Positions 1 through 6,125 of a stretch of 51,680 bases of DNA are shown here, piece after piece. Source of the stretch: an uncultured Clostridia bacterium. Its GTDB lineage: Bacteria > Bacillota > Clostridia > Christensenellales > UBA1242. The stretch's first letter is position 1. Each line of letters begins with the position of its first letter. The stretch covers positions 1 through 51,680 of the forward strand of contig CALWJZ010000002.1 of assembly GCA_944381145.1 (NCBI GenBank), given 5' to 3'. The notes under the pieces are model-generated. The model ran no database searches, was not told the DNA's origin, and worked only from the letters and a program-made list of their open reading frames with translations. A program made the translations under genes and the position numbers.

Positions 1-2
1 AT

Positions 3-476
3 ATGATGCCTAAATCTGGTCGTGTAAGTTATGATAGTGAGAATATGGAAAGTGTAAAATCTTATGTTGATGATATAACTAGAAATTTGATTACAAGTAA
101 TAAAAATTTACAAAAAAGTTTTTCTAGTTTTTTATATGAACTTTGTAAATTAGACAAATGGCAAAAAGAAAATTATGGTCATATTCCAGATGAATACAAT
201 GTTGAAATTTATAAGCAAGACATTATGCGAAGACTTGGGAATAAGACAATTCAAACAGCATTAGAAATTGGTCATATTAGAGATAAGATTGAAAGTATAA
301 CAACTTATACAAAACGAGATAGGTATTACAAAAAACGCCAGAGAAAAAGACAATGGCAATATCTTTTTGATTGCCTCGAATACTATCATAATCAAGAGAT
401 TTCTGAAATGGAAAATTTTAAGCAATTCTATAACAAGTTAGAGAGATATAGAAAACAAAAAGAGTATGAAATGTGA
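3..476 (+). CDS. Hypothetical basic protein, probably the C-terminal part of a mobilisation relaxase
   Basis: Reading frame of at least 157 residues that is probably cut by the window edge, because no ribosome-binding site is visible before the first ATG. The start (MMPKSGRVSYDSENMESVK) resembles, from memory, a segment found after the catalytic part of MobP2-like relaxases, where a GR-x-x-Y stretch is followed by a helical region. The rest is charged and helical, with a strongly basic patch around residues 103-117 (KRDRYYKKRQRKRQ) that could bind DNA. It precedes an excisionase/integrase pair, which fits a mobilisable element. The relaxase assignment is inference; no HUH or catalytic tyrosine motif lies inside the window. 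Confidence 0.4.
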   Translation: MMPKSGRVSYDSENMESVKSYVDDITRNLITSNKNLQKSFSSFLYELCKLDKWQKENYGHIPDEYNVEIYKQDIMRRLGNKTIQTALEIGHIRDKIESITTYTKRDRYYKKRQRKRQWQYLFDCLEYYHNQEISEMENFKQFYNKLERYRKQKEYEM

Positions 477-547
477 TTTTTGTATGACTCGCTTTATTAG
501 ATTTTAAGATACAGGATAAGCGGAAGAAACGCTTTGAATGCAAAAAA

Positions 548-591
548 GTAACAAAAAGCCTTATAAAATAAGACTTTTTACTGTGTTACAT
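548..591 (+). terminator. Hairpin, likely terminator after the first reading frame
   Basis: A long imperfect stem: GTAACaAAAAAGcCTTAT pairs with ATAAGaCTTTTT and, further out, with tGTTAC. It lies about 70 nt after the stop of the upstream gene. A second weak stem (AAGTG/CACTT followed by CTTCTTTTTTTT) lies near 624-652. Either could end the upstream transcript. The rest of the 477-761 gap holds only the repeats described next. Confidence 0.4.
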
Positions 592-675
592 TTTTGATTC
601 AAAACTACTCCTTTATTTTTAAGCAAGTGTGAAGCCCACTTCTTCTTTTTTTTGATTAAATCACAGTTTGAAAAT

Positions 676-732
676 TTAGAAATAGAGATTAGAAATAGAG
701 AGGTTAATAGAAAACTTTTAATTAGAAATAGA
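676..732 (+). repeat. Three direct repeats TTAGAAATAGA upstream of the excisionase-like gene
   Basis: Identical 11-mers start at 676, 689 and 722, just before the ribosome-binding site (GGAGGG, 752-757) of the small HTH gene. Repeats of this kind upstream of a recombination directionality factor gene suggest an operator or excisionase-binding sites. The function is inferred from position only. Confidence 0.4.
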
Positions 733-761
733 AAGAAATTTTAGTTTATTTGGAGGGATAA

Positions 762-1019
762 ATGAACAATACAAACATTAACATAAATGACTTAATACAA
801 AATGAAGTGAATAGAATTTCTTTGAAATATGGTAAAGATTTTTTAGACTGTGAGGACTTAATCAAAATAACTGGACTTGGTAGAGATAATGTAAGAACGC
901 TACTTAGAAGTAAAGATTTCCCAACAACAAAAGTCGGCAAAAGACAAGTTGTTAGTGTGCTTAATTTTGTAACTTGGCTAACACTTAACAATAATAGAAG
1001 CGAGGTGCAAAATGGCTAA
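762..1019 (+). CDS. Excisionase-like helix-turn-helix protein
   Basis: An 85-residue protein with a MerR/excisionase-type winged HTH. The segment LDCEDLIKITGLGRDNVRTLLRS (split here only for description) reads as a helix-turn-helix, followed by a wing (KDFPTTKVGKRQVV). Small proteins like this act as recombination directionality factors or regulators for the adjacent integrase. The start at 762 has a good ribosome-binding site (GGAGGGATAA). Its end overlaps the integrase start by 8 nt, so the two are translationally coupled. It belongs to the first mobile element, not to the 15-kb prophage to its right. Confidence 0.75.
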   Translation: MNNTNININDLIQNEVNRISLKYGKDFLDCEDLIKITGLGRDNVRTLLRSKDFPTTKVGKRQVVSVLNFVTWLTLNNNRSEVQNG

Positions 1020-2352
1020 AAAGAAAACTCAAACAAGAACTCGACGAAATAATAACGAAGGAAGTATTTATCAAAGACAAGATGGACTATGGGTTGGAAT
1101 GATATCTCTTGCTTACGATGAAAATGGCAAACAAAAAAGAAAGGCAATTTATGGTAAAACGAAGATTGAAGTAAGTAAAAAATTAGCAGAACTTACAAAT
1201 CGAATTAGTAGTGATAATTATGATTATGTTAAAGACAATACACTTTCTACAATTATGAAAGAGTGGCTTATGGTTTTTAAAAAATCACAAGTTACACCAC
1301 GAACCTTTGAAAACAATATAACAAAATTTAAAAAGCATATTGAACCTAAAATTGGTGGTATGAAATTGGACGAAATTACATCAATAACAATTCAAAAAAT
1401 GCTTAATGAAATGCAAGATGAAGATTTAAGCTTAGATTATATAAAGAAAACTAAACACTTGTTAAGGCAGTTTTTTGAATATGCTGTTGAAAACAAATTT
1501 ATTCTTGAAAACCCTATAAACAAAGTCAAGGTTAAAAGTCAAGAACATAAAATTTACAATAAAACAGAATATAAAGCAATACCTATTGAAAAGCGTGATG
1601 AGTTTATTACGAGCTTAAATGAACACTCATTTTTAAAACCATTTTGTTTTGTTATGATGTTTGCTGGATTACGAACTGGCGAGACTCTTGCTTTGCAGTG
1701 GAAAGATATTGATTTTGAAAATAAAAATATAAAAGTTGAGCGTGCTACAACAATTGTTCCTAAATTTGATAATAATGGAAAAGTAATTTCTCGAAAAACT
1801 GTTATTGGCGATACCAAAACAATATGTTCAAAAAGAGTTGTGCCAATGCCTGATATTTTGGTAAATGCTATAAAAGAATATTATAAGTTACAACAAGAAA
1901 AATCATCTCAATACAATTTTGATTTTATTGATAAAGAGAGTTTTGTATTTTGTAATAATGATGGTGAGATAAGGAGTTATGGCGGAACAAAGAAAATCTT
2001 TTATACATTTTTAAAAAGTCATAACTTAAATAAATACCATATTCATTTTCATACACTTAGGCACACATTTTCTAATACTCTTTTTGAAGCCGACCAAAAC
2101 CCAAAAGTGATACAATCTCTTTTAGGTCATAAAGATGTAAAAACAACAATCACAACATATAACTCTGTTGACAAAAGTTATTTTGACAAAGCAACAAAAG
2201 TTTTCAATGAGCAATATAAGATCGAACAACAAGAGGATAAATATAACTCTCTTGAAGATGATGAACTTGACTGGGAACTCAAACGACTTTTAAAAGAAAA
2301 GGAAGAAAGAGAAAGAAGAAAACGAAAAAGAGAAAAAGATTTTGAGATGTAA
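1012..2352 (+). CDS. Tyrosine recombinase / integrase of the first element
   Basis: A 446-residue Tn916/phage-type integrase. The N-terminal arm-binding domain (NEGSIYQRQDGLWVGMISL, then KRKAIYGKTKIEVSKKLAEL) is followed by a SAM-like core-binding domain (about residues 80-180) and a catalytic domain. Catalytic motifs are visible: GLRTGETLAL (first Arg), HFHTLRHTFS (HxxR), LLGHKDVKTTITTYNSVD (His and the nucleophilic Tyr). The C-terminal tail is highly charged (KEEREEREERRKRKRE-like). The gene ends about 300 bp from the tRNA-Ile 3'-end copy at 2656, so it most likely integrated the first element at that tRNA. The start ATG at 1012 is preceded by GAGGTG inside the excisionase-like gene. Confidence 0.93.
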   Translation: MAKKKTQTRTRRNNNEGSIYQRQDGLWVGMISLAYDENGKQKRKAIYGKTKIEVSKKLAELTNRISSDNYDYVKDNTLSTIMKEWLMVFKKSQVTPRTFENNITKFKKHIEPKIGGMKLDEITSITIQKMLNEMQDEDLSLDYIKKTKHLLRQFFEYAVENKFILENPINKVKVKSQEHKIYNKTEYKAIPIEKRDEFITSLNEHSFLKPFCFVMMFAGLRTGETLALQWKDIDFENKNIKVERATTIVPKFDNNGKVISRKTVIGDTKTICSKRVVPMPDILVNAIKEYYKLQQEKSSQYNFDFIDKESFVFCNNDGEIRSYGGTKKIFYTFLKSHNLNKYHIHFHTLRHTFSNTLFEADQNPKVIQSLLGHKDVKTTITTYNSVDKSYFDKATKVFNEQYKIEQQEDKYNSLEDDELDWELKRLLKEKEERERRKRKREKDFEM

Positions 2353-2358
2353 ATTTAC

Positions 2359-2513
2359 TGTTGCAATTTGTTGCAAATTGTTGCAAATATATCAGTTTTA
2401 GATAGTTTTATAAAGATTTAGACCGAAAGTAAAATTAGATTATTTCGGTCTATTTTTTTGCTCAAAATCGTCTTAAAAAACATTTGCAACAAATTTTAGG
2501 TATATTTGCAACA
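2359..2513 (+). repeat. Integrase arm-type sites: three TGTTGCAAAT repeats and two inverted copies
   Basis: Near-identical 10-mers start at 2359 (TGTTGCAATT), 2369 and 2379 (TGTTGCAAAT) at exact 10-bp spacing. Two exact reverse complements (ATTTGCAACA) lie at 2482 and 2504. Position between the integrase stop and the att core, helical phasing and opposite orientations fit arm-type binding sites for the N-terminal domain of this integrase. The pattern is seen directly; the role is inferred. Confidence 0.65.
2419..2459 (+). terminator. Terminator of the first integrase operon
   Basis: A perfect 10-bp stem (TAGACCGAAA with TTTCGGTCTA, 2419-2428 and 2443-2452) with a 14-nt loop, followed by TTTTTTT. 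A canonical intrinsic terminator 67 nt after the integrase stop. Confidence 0.85.
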
Positions 2514-2576
2514 GTAAAATGATAGTTTTTTTAATGTTTATAAATCTGTATTTTTTTGTTTTATGTTTTAAATTCA

Positions 2577-2651
2577 AAATCGCTATAACCTTTTATTTAT
2601 AAGACGTATAGCGATTTTTTAAATAAAAAATGAGAGCAAATTTTGCTCTCA
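2577..2651. terminator. Two hairpins between the first element and the tRNA fragment
   Basis: First, AAATCGCTAT pairs with ATAGCGATTT followed by T's (about 2577-2620), a plus-strand terminator. Second, TGAGAGCAAA pairs with TTTTGCTCTCA (2631-2651); on the minus strand it is followed by a T-rich run, so it would end transcripts coming leftward from the prophage through the tRNA fragment. Together they insulate the two elements from each other. Confidence 0.65.
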
Positions 2652-2655
2652 AATC

Positions 2656-2682
2656 TGGTAGAGATGAGTGGACTCGAACCAC
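2656..2682 (-). repeat. Left attachment site: 27-bp copy of the tRNA-Ile 3' end
   Basis: These 27 bp are identical to 17818-17844, the 3' end of the intact tRNA-Ile gene, including CCA, discriminator, acceptor strand and T-arm. Identity stops on both sides (C versus A before; A versus C after). Within it GTGG-7 nt-CCAC (the T stem-loop) forms the inverted-repeat core typical of tyrosine recombinases that use tRNA genes. The copy is a fragment, not a functional tRNA. It is the junction shared by the two tandem elements. Confidence 0.92.
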
Positions 2683-2727
2683 AAATACCACTCATCAAAA
2701 ACCTAAATAAAGGCAAATTTTATATGT

Positions 2728-2748
2728 ATTCTACTCACATTCTACTCA
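2728..2748 (+). repeat. Left-end arm-type sites of the 15-kb prophage (2 x ATTCTACTCA)
   Basis: ATTCTACTCA occurs at 2728 and 2739, an 11-bp period. The same 10-mer occurs three times at the other end of the element (17691, 17702, 17713) in the same orientation. Placement 46 bp inside the left att core fits left-arm integrase binding sites. Confidence 0.65.
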
Positions 2749-2781
2749 AAATTACTAATTATCAATATACTAAATTATATT

Positions 2782-3018
2782 TTAAAACTTAATATTATAA
2801 GCCTTATCTCTTGCTCTTCTTCCACGATTAAAACCAACTAAAAACGATTTAGTATGATTATCTTTTTTTGTGTAACCTTTATAAACACCTTGTAAAAACC
2901 CCATATAAAAATCTTTTTTATTTTTTAAAGATTTATTAGTTTTATTTAATTCTTTTTCTAACTTAGTACCATAATAAGTAGCTCTATCTTCTAAAGAATA
3001 ATTTTTCATTTTTGACAT
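2782..3018 (-). CDS. Hypothetical small basic protein
   Basis: 78 residues, lysine-rich, no membrane segment. It contains GFLQGVYKGYTKK and FLVGFNRGRRARDKAYN, two short Gly-aromatic stretches that look like an internal duplication. It is the last gene of the minus-strand prophage series, 3 nt after its upstream neighbour, so it is co-transcribed with the replication gene group. I recognise no family. Start ATG at 3018 is preceded by an AGAGGTAA-type ribosome-binding site. Confidence 0.65.
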   Translation of the reverse strand: MSKMKNYSLEDRATYYGTKLEKELNKTNKSLKNKKDFYMGFLQGVYKGYTKKDNHTKSFLVGFNRGRRARDKAYNIKF

Positions 3019-3021
3019 AAT

Positions 3022-3246
3022 TTACCTCTTAATATTTTTTATTTTTTTATAATACTCTGGAGTATGAGAATAAAGCATAGCATATTCTAAATTATGATGA
3101 GACTTCATCTCAGCTTTTATTCTCTTTTCATTACCACTTCGTGAGGCAATTAATAACTTTTCTTCAGATTTTTCATACTTTCGTTGTAAATCATTAAAAT
3201 TTGTATTTAATGCAATACTCTTTTGTTTTCTATTAAAAAACCCCAT
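3022..3246 (-). CDS. Hypothetical small protein
   Basis: 74 residues, highly charged, predicted helical (residues 15-50 look like a helical hairpin: NDLQRKYEKSEEKLLIASRS, then KRIKAEMKSHHNLEYAML). No signal peptide and no known motif. It sits between two other small reading frames in a tight minus-strand run downstream of the CRESS-type rep gene. The start is supported by an upstream AAAGGAATTAATT. Function unknown. Confidence 0.6.
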   Translation of the reverse strand: MGFFNRKQKSIALNTNFNDLQRKYEKSEEKLLIASRSGNEKRIKAEMKSHHNLEYAMLYSHTPEYYKKIKNIKR

Positions 3247-3283
3247 ATAATTAATTCCTTTTTGAAATATTTTTTATTTAGAC

Positions 3284-3526
3284 TTAATCAAAAATATGTT
3301 TTTGCATCCATTTAGCACATTTAGACAGAAATTCTTTCTTATTATTATCTTTTGTTTTGTTAAAAGAATTTTCAACCCTTTGTGCAACTGTAATTGACGC
3401 ACCAAACATCAAACTACCATTTTTATTATAAATTTTTGAATTTTGTTTATATTCTTTTTCAATGGCTTTAGAACACCATTTACCAATATTTGAATTATAA
3501 TTTAAATAGTCATTTTTTGTTTTCAT
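3284..3526 (-). CDS. Hypothetical small protein
   Basis: 80 residues, basic, with two Cys and one Trp-x-Cys pair at each end (GKWCSK and KWMQKHIFD near CAKW). No transmembrane segment. The start at 3526 follows an AAGGGAGAAATT ribosome-binding site. It belongs to the cluster of small genes downstream of rep, whose members in filamentous-phage-like elements often act in regulation or host takeover; no family is recognised. Confidence 0.6.
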   Translation of the reverse strand: MKTKNDYLNYNSNIGKWCSKAIEKEYKQNSKIYNKNGSLMFGASITVAQRVENSFNKTKDNNKKEFLSKCAKWMQKHIFD

Positions 3527-3553
3527 AATTTCTCCCTTAAAAAATATTTTCCG

Positions 3554-3661
3554 TTAAGTGTTACTATTGTCGAGTAAAACAAAATGTTTTAACCTTTCGA
3601 CACCAGAGTATAAAACTATACATTGTTTTTGCAAACACTCAATTTTTTCAACATTAGTCAT
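3554..3661 (-). CDS. Very small protein (35 residues)
   Basis: ATG at 3661 is preceded by GGGAG seven nucleotides upstream, and the frame stays open for 35 codons (MTNVEKIECLQKQC...). It fills the gap between the neighbouring genes in the same orientation. It has two Cys and a short helical N-terminal part. The good ribosome-binding site and position support it; the length does not allow a family call. Confidence 0.45.
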   Translation of the reverse strand: MTNVEKIECLQKQCIVLYSGVERLKHFVLLDNSNT

Positions 3662-3684
3662 AAAATAACTCCCATATTTTTAAA

Positions 3685-3999
3685 TTAAACTACATTTATA
3701 AATTTCATAAATACTAATATATCTAAAATTAATAATCCAGATAATATAACAACCAAGATTATAGATATTATTTTTATAGCTTTTATATCTGAAAATATAG
3801 CTTTAATTATACTTATACAAGAACTTAATAATACCCCAAATAATAAAAAGTATATTATTGCTACAATTGGAATAACTACTATATTTCCCAAACCATTGTC
3901 AGCTAAATTATTATTCATAGACCAACATAAATATGTTAAAACTCCAATTATAGGAATACTAATAATAGACCAAACAAAATCAAATACTCTAGATCTCAT
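3685..3999 (-). CDS. Small integral membrane protein with three hydrophobic segments
   Basis: About 104 residues with three membrane spans: VWSIISIPIIGVLTYLCW, a central IVVIPIVAIIYFLLFGVLL stretch and IISIILVVILSGLLILDILVF at the C-terminus. I chose the ATG at 3999 because AGGTG lies just upstream; an in-frame ATG at 4017 overlaps the previous stop and lacks such a site. It lies downstream of rep in the prophage. Inovirus-like elements usually carry several small membrane proteins used in assembly or superinfection exclusion; its precise role is unknown. Confidence 0.65.
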   Translation of the reverse strand: MRSRVFDFVWSIISIPIIGVLTYLCWSMNNNLADNGLGNIVVIPIVAIIYFLLFGVLLSSCISIIKAIFSDIKAIKIISIILVVILSGLLILDILVFMKFINVV

Positions 4000-4017
4000 A
4001 TTACACCTACTTTTCAT

Positions 4018-4173
4018 TTATTTTATATATCCTATTTCTTCTTCTAAATATTTAATATTTTTACGTATAAAGGCTTTATCTTCTTCATCGACTTTACAAT
4101 AAGTTAATATATTATTAAGTCTTCTTATTTCAGTTTGTTTTGCTTTTCTTTGAACTCTTTTCTTATTTTCCAT
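4018..4173 (-). CDS. Small basic helical protein (51 residues)
   Basis: ATG at 4173 has a strong ribosome-binding site (AGGTGG) and lies 9 nt after the rep stop. The 51-residue product starts MENKKRVQRKAKQTEIRR and ends YLEEEIGYIK; it is a short charged helix with a basic N-terminal half. Such tiny basic proteins after rep may be copy-control or DNA-binding factors, but no family is recognised. Confidence 0.6.
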   Translation of the reverse strand: MENKKRVQRKAKQTEIRRLNNILTYCKVDEEDKAFIRKNIKYLEEEIGYIK

Positions 4174-4182
4174 AAAAACCAC

Positions 4183-5382
4183 CTAATCTAAAAATATTTC
4201 ATCAATTTTCTTAGAATCAACAGAATCTAATAACTCTAATTGAACATCTTTATAACATTTCTTTTCATAATTAATGTTACCTAATGAATCAAAACGAATA
4301 ATATTTGATATCCTAGATAAAAAAGCGTCTCTTGATTGTTTCTTAACATTATCACTTGAATACTGCTCATTAATCGGTAAATTCGATATAATATAAACTT
4401 TACTATAACAAGCATATTTATTTTCAAATCTACAAGGTAATTGAACTGGGTGACCATCTAATAATTTATTAAATAATGTTAATTCTATTTGACTATCATA
4501 TTCATCAAAAACAATAACTTTCTCACCAGCATAATTATCAAAAGGTCCACGAGAATATGTATCTACATTATAAAAATTACCATAACCATAATTTTTTACT
4601 ATATATGAAGTTTTACCACAACGAGGTGGACCATATATATAATTAACCTCAACATTTCTATATTTAGTCTTATATTCATTAAATATTGAAACATTTCTTA
4701 TTTCATTTAACTTTTTAAATTCTCTTAAAAATAAAGTAGGAAACATTTCTTTCAATTCAACATCACTAGCACCTGAATCCAATAATGCTAAAAATTGTTT
4801 AACATCAGTTCTTGATCGTTCCTCTGAAAATTCACCATCTTCAAAAGGTCCCTCAATTCTTGTATCTTCCTTAGAACAATAATCTCTGCAATCCTTATTC
4901 GAAGATATACACTTATTAAAATGAGCACATGGAAAATAATTTTTAAATGTTGACCATGTCATAGGACTCTTAAAAGTAATAAATCCTTGAATATGAGTAG
5001 TTTCACAATTTCCACCTTTCTCAATTTGGAACATTGAATATTTAAAAGTACTAAAATTTACTAAATAATTTCTAATAGAATTACTATCTTTAAAAAATGG
5101 TCTTTCTACAACTTTAAATTCTTTAGTCTTATAATCTTCATACTTTATATATTTAAAATCAAAGAAATCTTTATTAAATTCAGTTTTTAAATTATGTAAA
5201 TCATAATGATTAAAATCTAAAGGTAAATCAGTATTAGATATATCAACTTCTTCGAATTCATCATTAAAAAATGGATTATTCCAAGTATAACAATATCTTC
5301 TAAACGATTTATCTCTATTTTCATCATAATTTACATTTTCTAAACTATCAGATATTTTATCAAATAAATCATTTTCTTCCAT
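4183..5382 (-). CDS. rep: CRESS-type rolling-circle replication initiator (HUH endonuclease + superfamily 3 helicase)
   Basis: 399 residues with the full motif set of CRESS-DNA virus and pCRESS plasmid Rep proteins. Nickase motif I is CYTWNN (31-36), motif II is HIQGF (130-134, the His-x-Gln form typical of CRESS Reps) and motif III is YCSK (168-171; Tyr168 is the expected nicking tyrosine). The helicase has Walker A GPPRCGKTSY (251-260), Walker B VIVFDEYD (289-296), motif C IISN (331-334) and a candidate arginine finger in LSRIS (about 357). The motif I-II gap is about 95 residues, longer than usual. It should nick the hairpin at 5514-5549, which lies upstream on the same strand and carries the matching nonanucleotide, and unwind the circle. 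Two GTAGTAG iterons lie 20-50 nt before the start codon, which suggests autoregulation. All residues needed for activity appear present. Confidence 0.95.
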   Translation of the reverse strand: MEENDLFDKISDSLENVNYDENRDKSFRRYCYTWNNPFFNDEFEEVDISNTDLPLDFNHYDLHNLKTEFNKDFFDFKYIKYEDYKTKEFKVVERPFFKDSNSIRNYLVNFSTFKYSMFQIEKGGNCETTHIQGFITFKSPMTWSTFKNYFPCAHFNKCISSNKDCRDYCSKEDTRIEGPFEDGEFSEERSRTDVKQFLALLDSGASDVELKEMFPTLFLREFKKLNEIRNVSIFNEYKTKYRNVEVNYIYGPPRCGKTSYIVKNYGYGNFYNVDTYSRGPFDNYAGEKVIVFDEYDSQIELTLFNKLLDGHPVQLPCRFENKYACYSKVYIISNLPINEQYSSDNVKKQSRDAFLSRISNIIRFDSLGNINYEKKCYKDVQLELLDSVDSKKIDEIFLD

Positions 5383-5401
5383 TTAACACCAAATTTAACC
5401 C

Positions 5402-5515
5402 TCTACTACACAATATATGATGTCTACTACACAATAAAATGTAGTAGAAATTAAATTTAGTAAACGAAATATAGCCATTTTTTAACAATTTTTATAGCTC
5501 TACTACGCTACTACG
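5402..5515 (-). repeat. GTAGTAG iterons, putative Rep-binding sites
   Basis: On the minus strand, ATTGTGTAGTAGA occurs twice (5402-5414 and 5423-5435) and CGTAGTAG twice in tandem (5500-5507, 5508-5515) directly against the origin stem. One copy in opposite orientation, GTAGTAGA, is at 5441-5448. CRESS-type Reps recognise short iterons beside the origin hairpin, so the pair at 5500-5515 is the likeliest recognition site. The copies next to the rep start may serve repression. Confidence 0.75.
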
Positions 5516-5549
5516 CAGTTGGGTAGGTAATACTAACTACCCAACTGCG
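5514..5549 (-). other. CRESS-virus-like replication origin: perfect stem-loop with TAGTATTAC
   Basis: A perfect 13-bp stem (5514-5526 with 5537-5549; CGCAGTTGGGTAG/CTACCCAACTGCG) closes a 10-nt loop. Read on the minus strand, the rep coding strand, the loop is TTAGTATTAC, which contains TAGTATTAC. This is the conserved nonanucleotide (NANTATTAC) of nanoviruses, circoviruses and other CRESS-DNA replicons. By family knowledge nicking would fall between TAGTATT and AC, i.e. between 5529 and 5528 on the minus strand. Iterons abut the stem. Confidence 0.93.
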
Positions 5550-5567
5550 AAATAAATTTCGCAGTTG
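5542..5567. other. Second perfect hairpin overlapping the origin stem
   Basis: CAACTGCGAAA (5542-5552) and TTTCGCAGTTG (5557-5567) form an 11-bp stem with a TAAA loop. The left arm shares CAACTGCG with the origin stem, so the two hairpins are mutually exclusive. On the plus strand T-rich sequence follows (TTGGGTTTTT), so it might also end a plus-strand transcript. A switch between origin structures is possible but unproven. Confidence 0.6.
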
Positions 5568-5636
5568 TTGGGTTTTTACTCTTTTTTTTATTTGGAAGGC
5601 TTACGCCTTAATTTACAACCAATAAAACCAATAACC

Positions 5637-5669
5637 CCGGGAAATAAAAATAATATTTTAATTTCCCGG
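5637..5669. other. GC-capped hairpin in the origin region
   Basis: CCGGGAAAT (5637-5645) pairs with ATTTCCCGG (5661-5669); outside it AATAA and TTATT extend the pairing after 2-nt mismatches. It stands out in otherwise AT-rich DNA. It could be a single-strand origin, part of a packaging signal or a bidirectional terminator between the 107-residue gene and rep. Confidence 0.5.
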
Positions 5670-5689
5670 ACTTATTATTTAGGTTATTC

Positions 5690-5773
5690 GTCTTTTAGTA
5701 ATGTCAATAATTTTTCTTGCGATATTTCCCGTAGGGCATATTCTCGAAAAACTTATTGACATTTCAAAAAGAC
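5690..5773. other. Long imperfect hairpin (84 nt), candidate ssDNA packaging signal
   Basis: Nested pairing: GTCTTTT (5690-5696) with AAAAGAC (5767-5773), then AATGTCAATAA (5700-5710) with TTATTGACATT (5753-5763), then TTTTTC with GAAAAA (one-base bulge), then ATAT, and CCC-GTA-GGG at the tip. Size, imperfect stem and location in the non-coding region next to the origin resemble the packaging signal hairpin of filamentous phages (about 78 nt in M13-like phages, from family knowledge). It is not a simple terminator because no long T run follows on either strand. Confidence 0.55.
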
Positions 5774-5801
5774 TAGTAATAATTCAAAGTATTGTGATAG
5801 T

Positions 5802-6125
5802 TCACTGTACTTTTTTTGTCCGACAAGACGGAGATTTAGTTACAACTAAAGGTGTTGTAACAACAATTTCCTTATTAACATTCTCATTCTTATTTGAATA
5901 CTCTTCAGAATACATTCCATTACCCTCATTTCTCAAATTAGGCATTTCTATATATACTGGACACTTTTTATCTATAGCTTTTAAACCTTTCTTATAATCT
6001 CGCATAACACTTCTATTTGTTATTCTAATAAAACTTCGTGGTAAACAACTATAATATCTAGACATATAAGAATAAATAGAACAACAATCTTTAATTAACA
6101 ATGATTTTTCATCTAATCTTATCAA
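5802..6125 (-). CDS. Hypothetical protein after the Zot-like ATPase
   Basis: 107 residues with no transmembrane segment. It has four Cys in the N-terminal 55 residues or so (DCCSIYS, SCLPRS, then KKCPVY) and a polar tail (SNKNENVNKEIVV). Its ATG overlaps the stop of the Zot-like gene by 4 nt (ATGA), so it is translationally coupled to it and probably works with it. No family is recognised. It is the last gene before the origin region. Confidence 0.65.
   Translation of the reverse strand: MIRLDEKSLLIKDCCSIYSYMSRYYSCLPRSFIRITNRSVMRDYKKGLKAIDKKCPVYIEMPNLRNEGNGMYSEEYSNKNENVNKEIVVTTPLVVTKSPSCRTKKVQ

Noticed and set aside
746..991. Open frame on the minus strand opposite the excisionase-like gene
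   Set aside because: Shadow of a real coding frame; no ribosome-binding site and no independent support.
2656..2690. A second tRNA-Ile gene at the left end
   Set aside because: Only the 3' 27 nt match; the D-arm and anticodon arm are missing, so it is an att fragment.
2359..2748. CRISPR-like array suggested by the short regular repeats
   Set aside because: Repeats are 10-11 bp, tandem, without spacers, and lie at integrase arms; no cas genes are present.
5565..5997. Plus-strand frames across the origin region and the 107-residue gene
   Set aside because: They run over origin hairpins and antisense to a coupled gene, have no ribosome-binding site and low-quality protein sequence.
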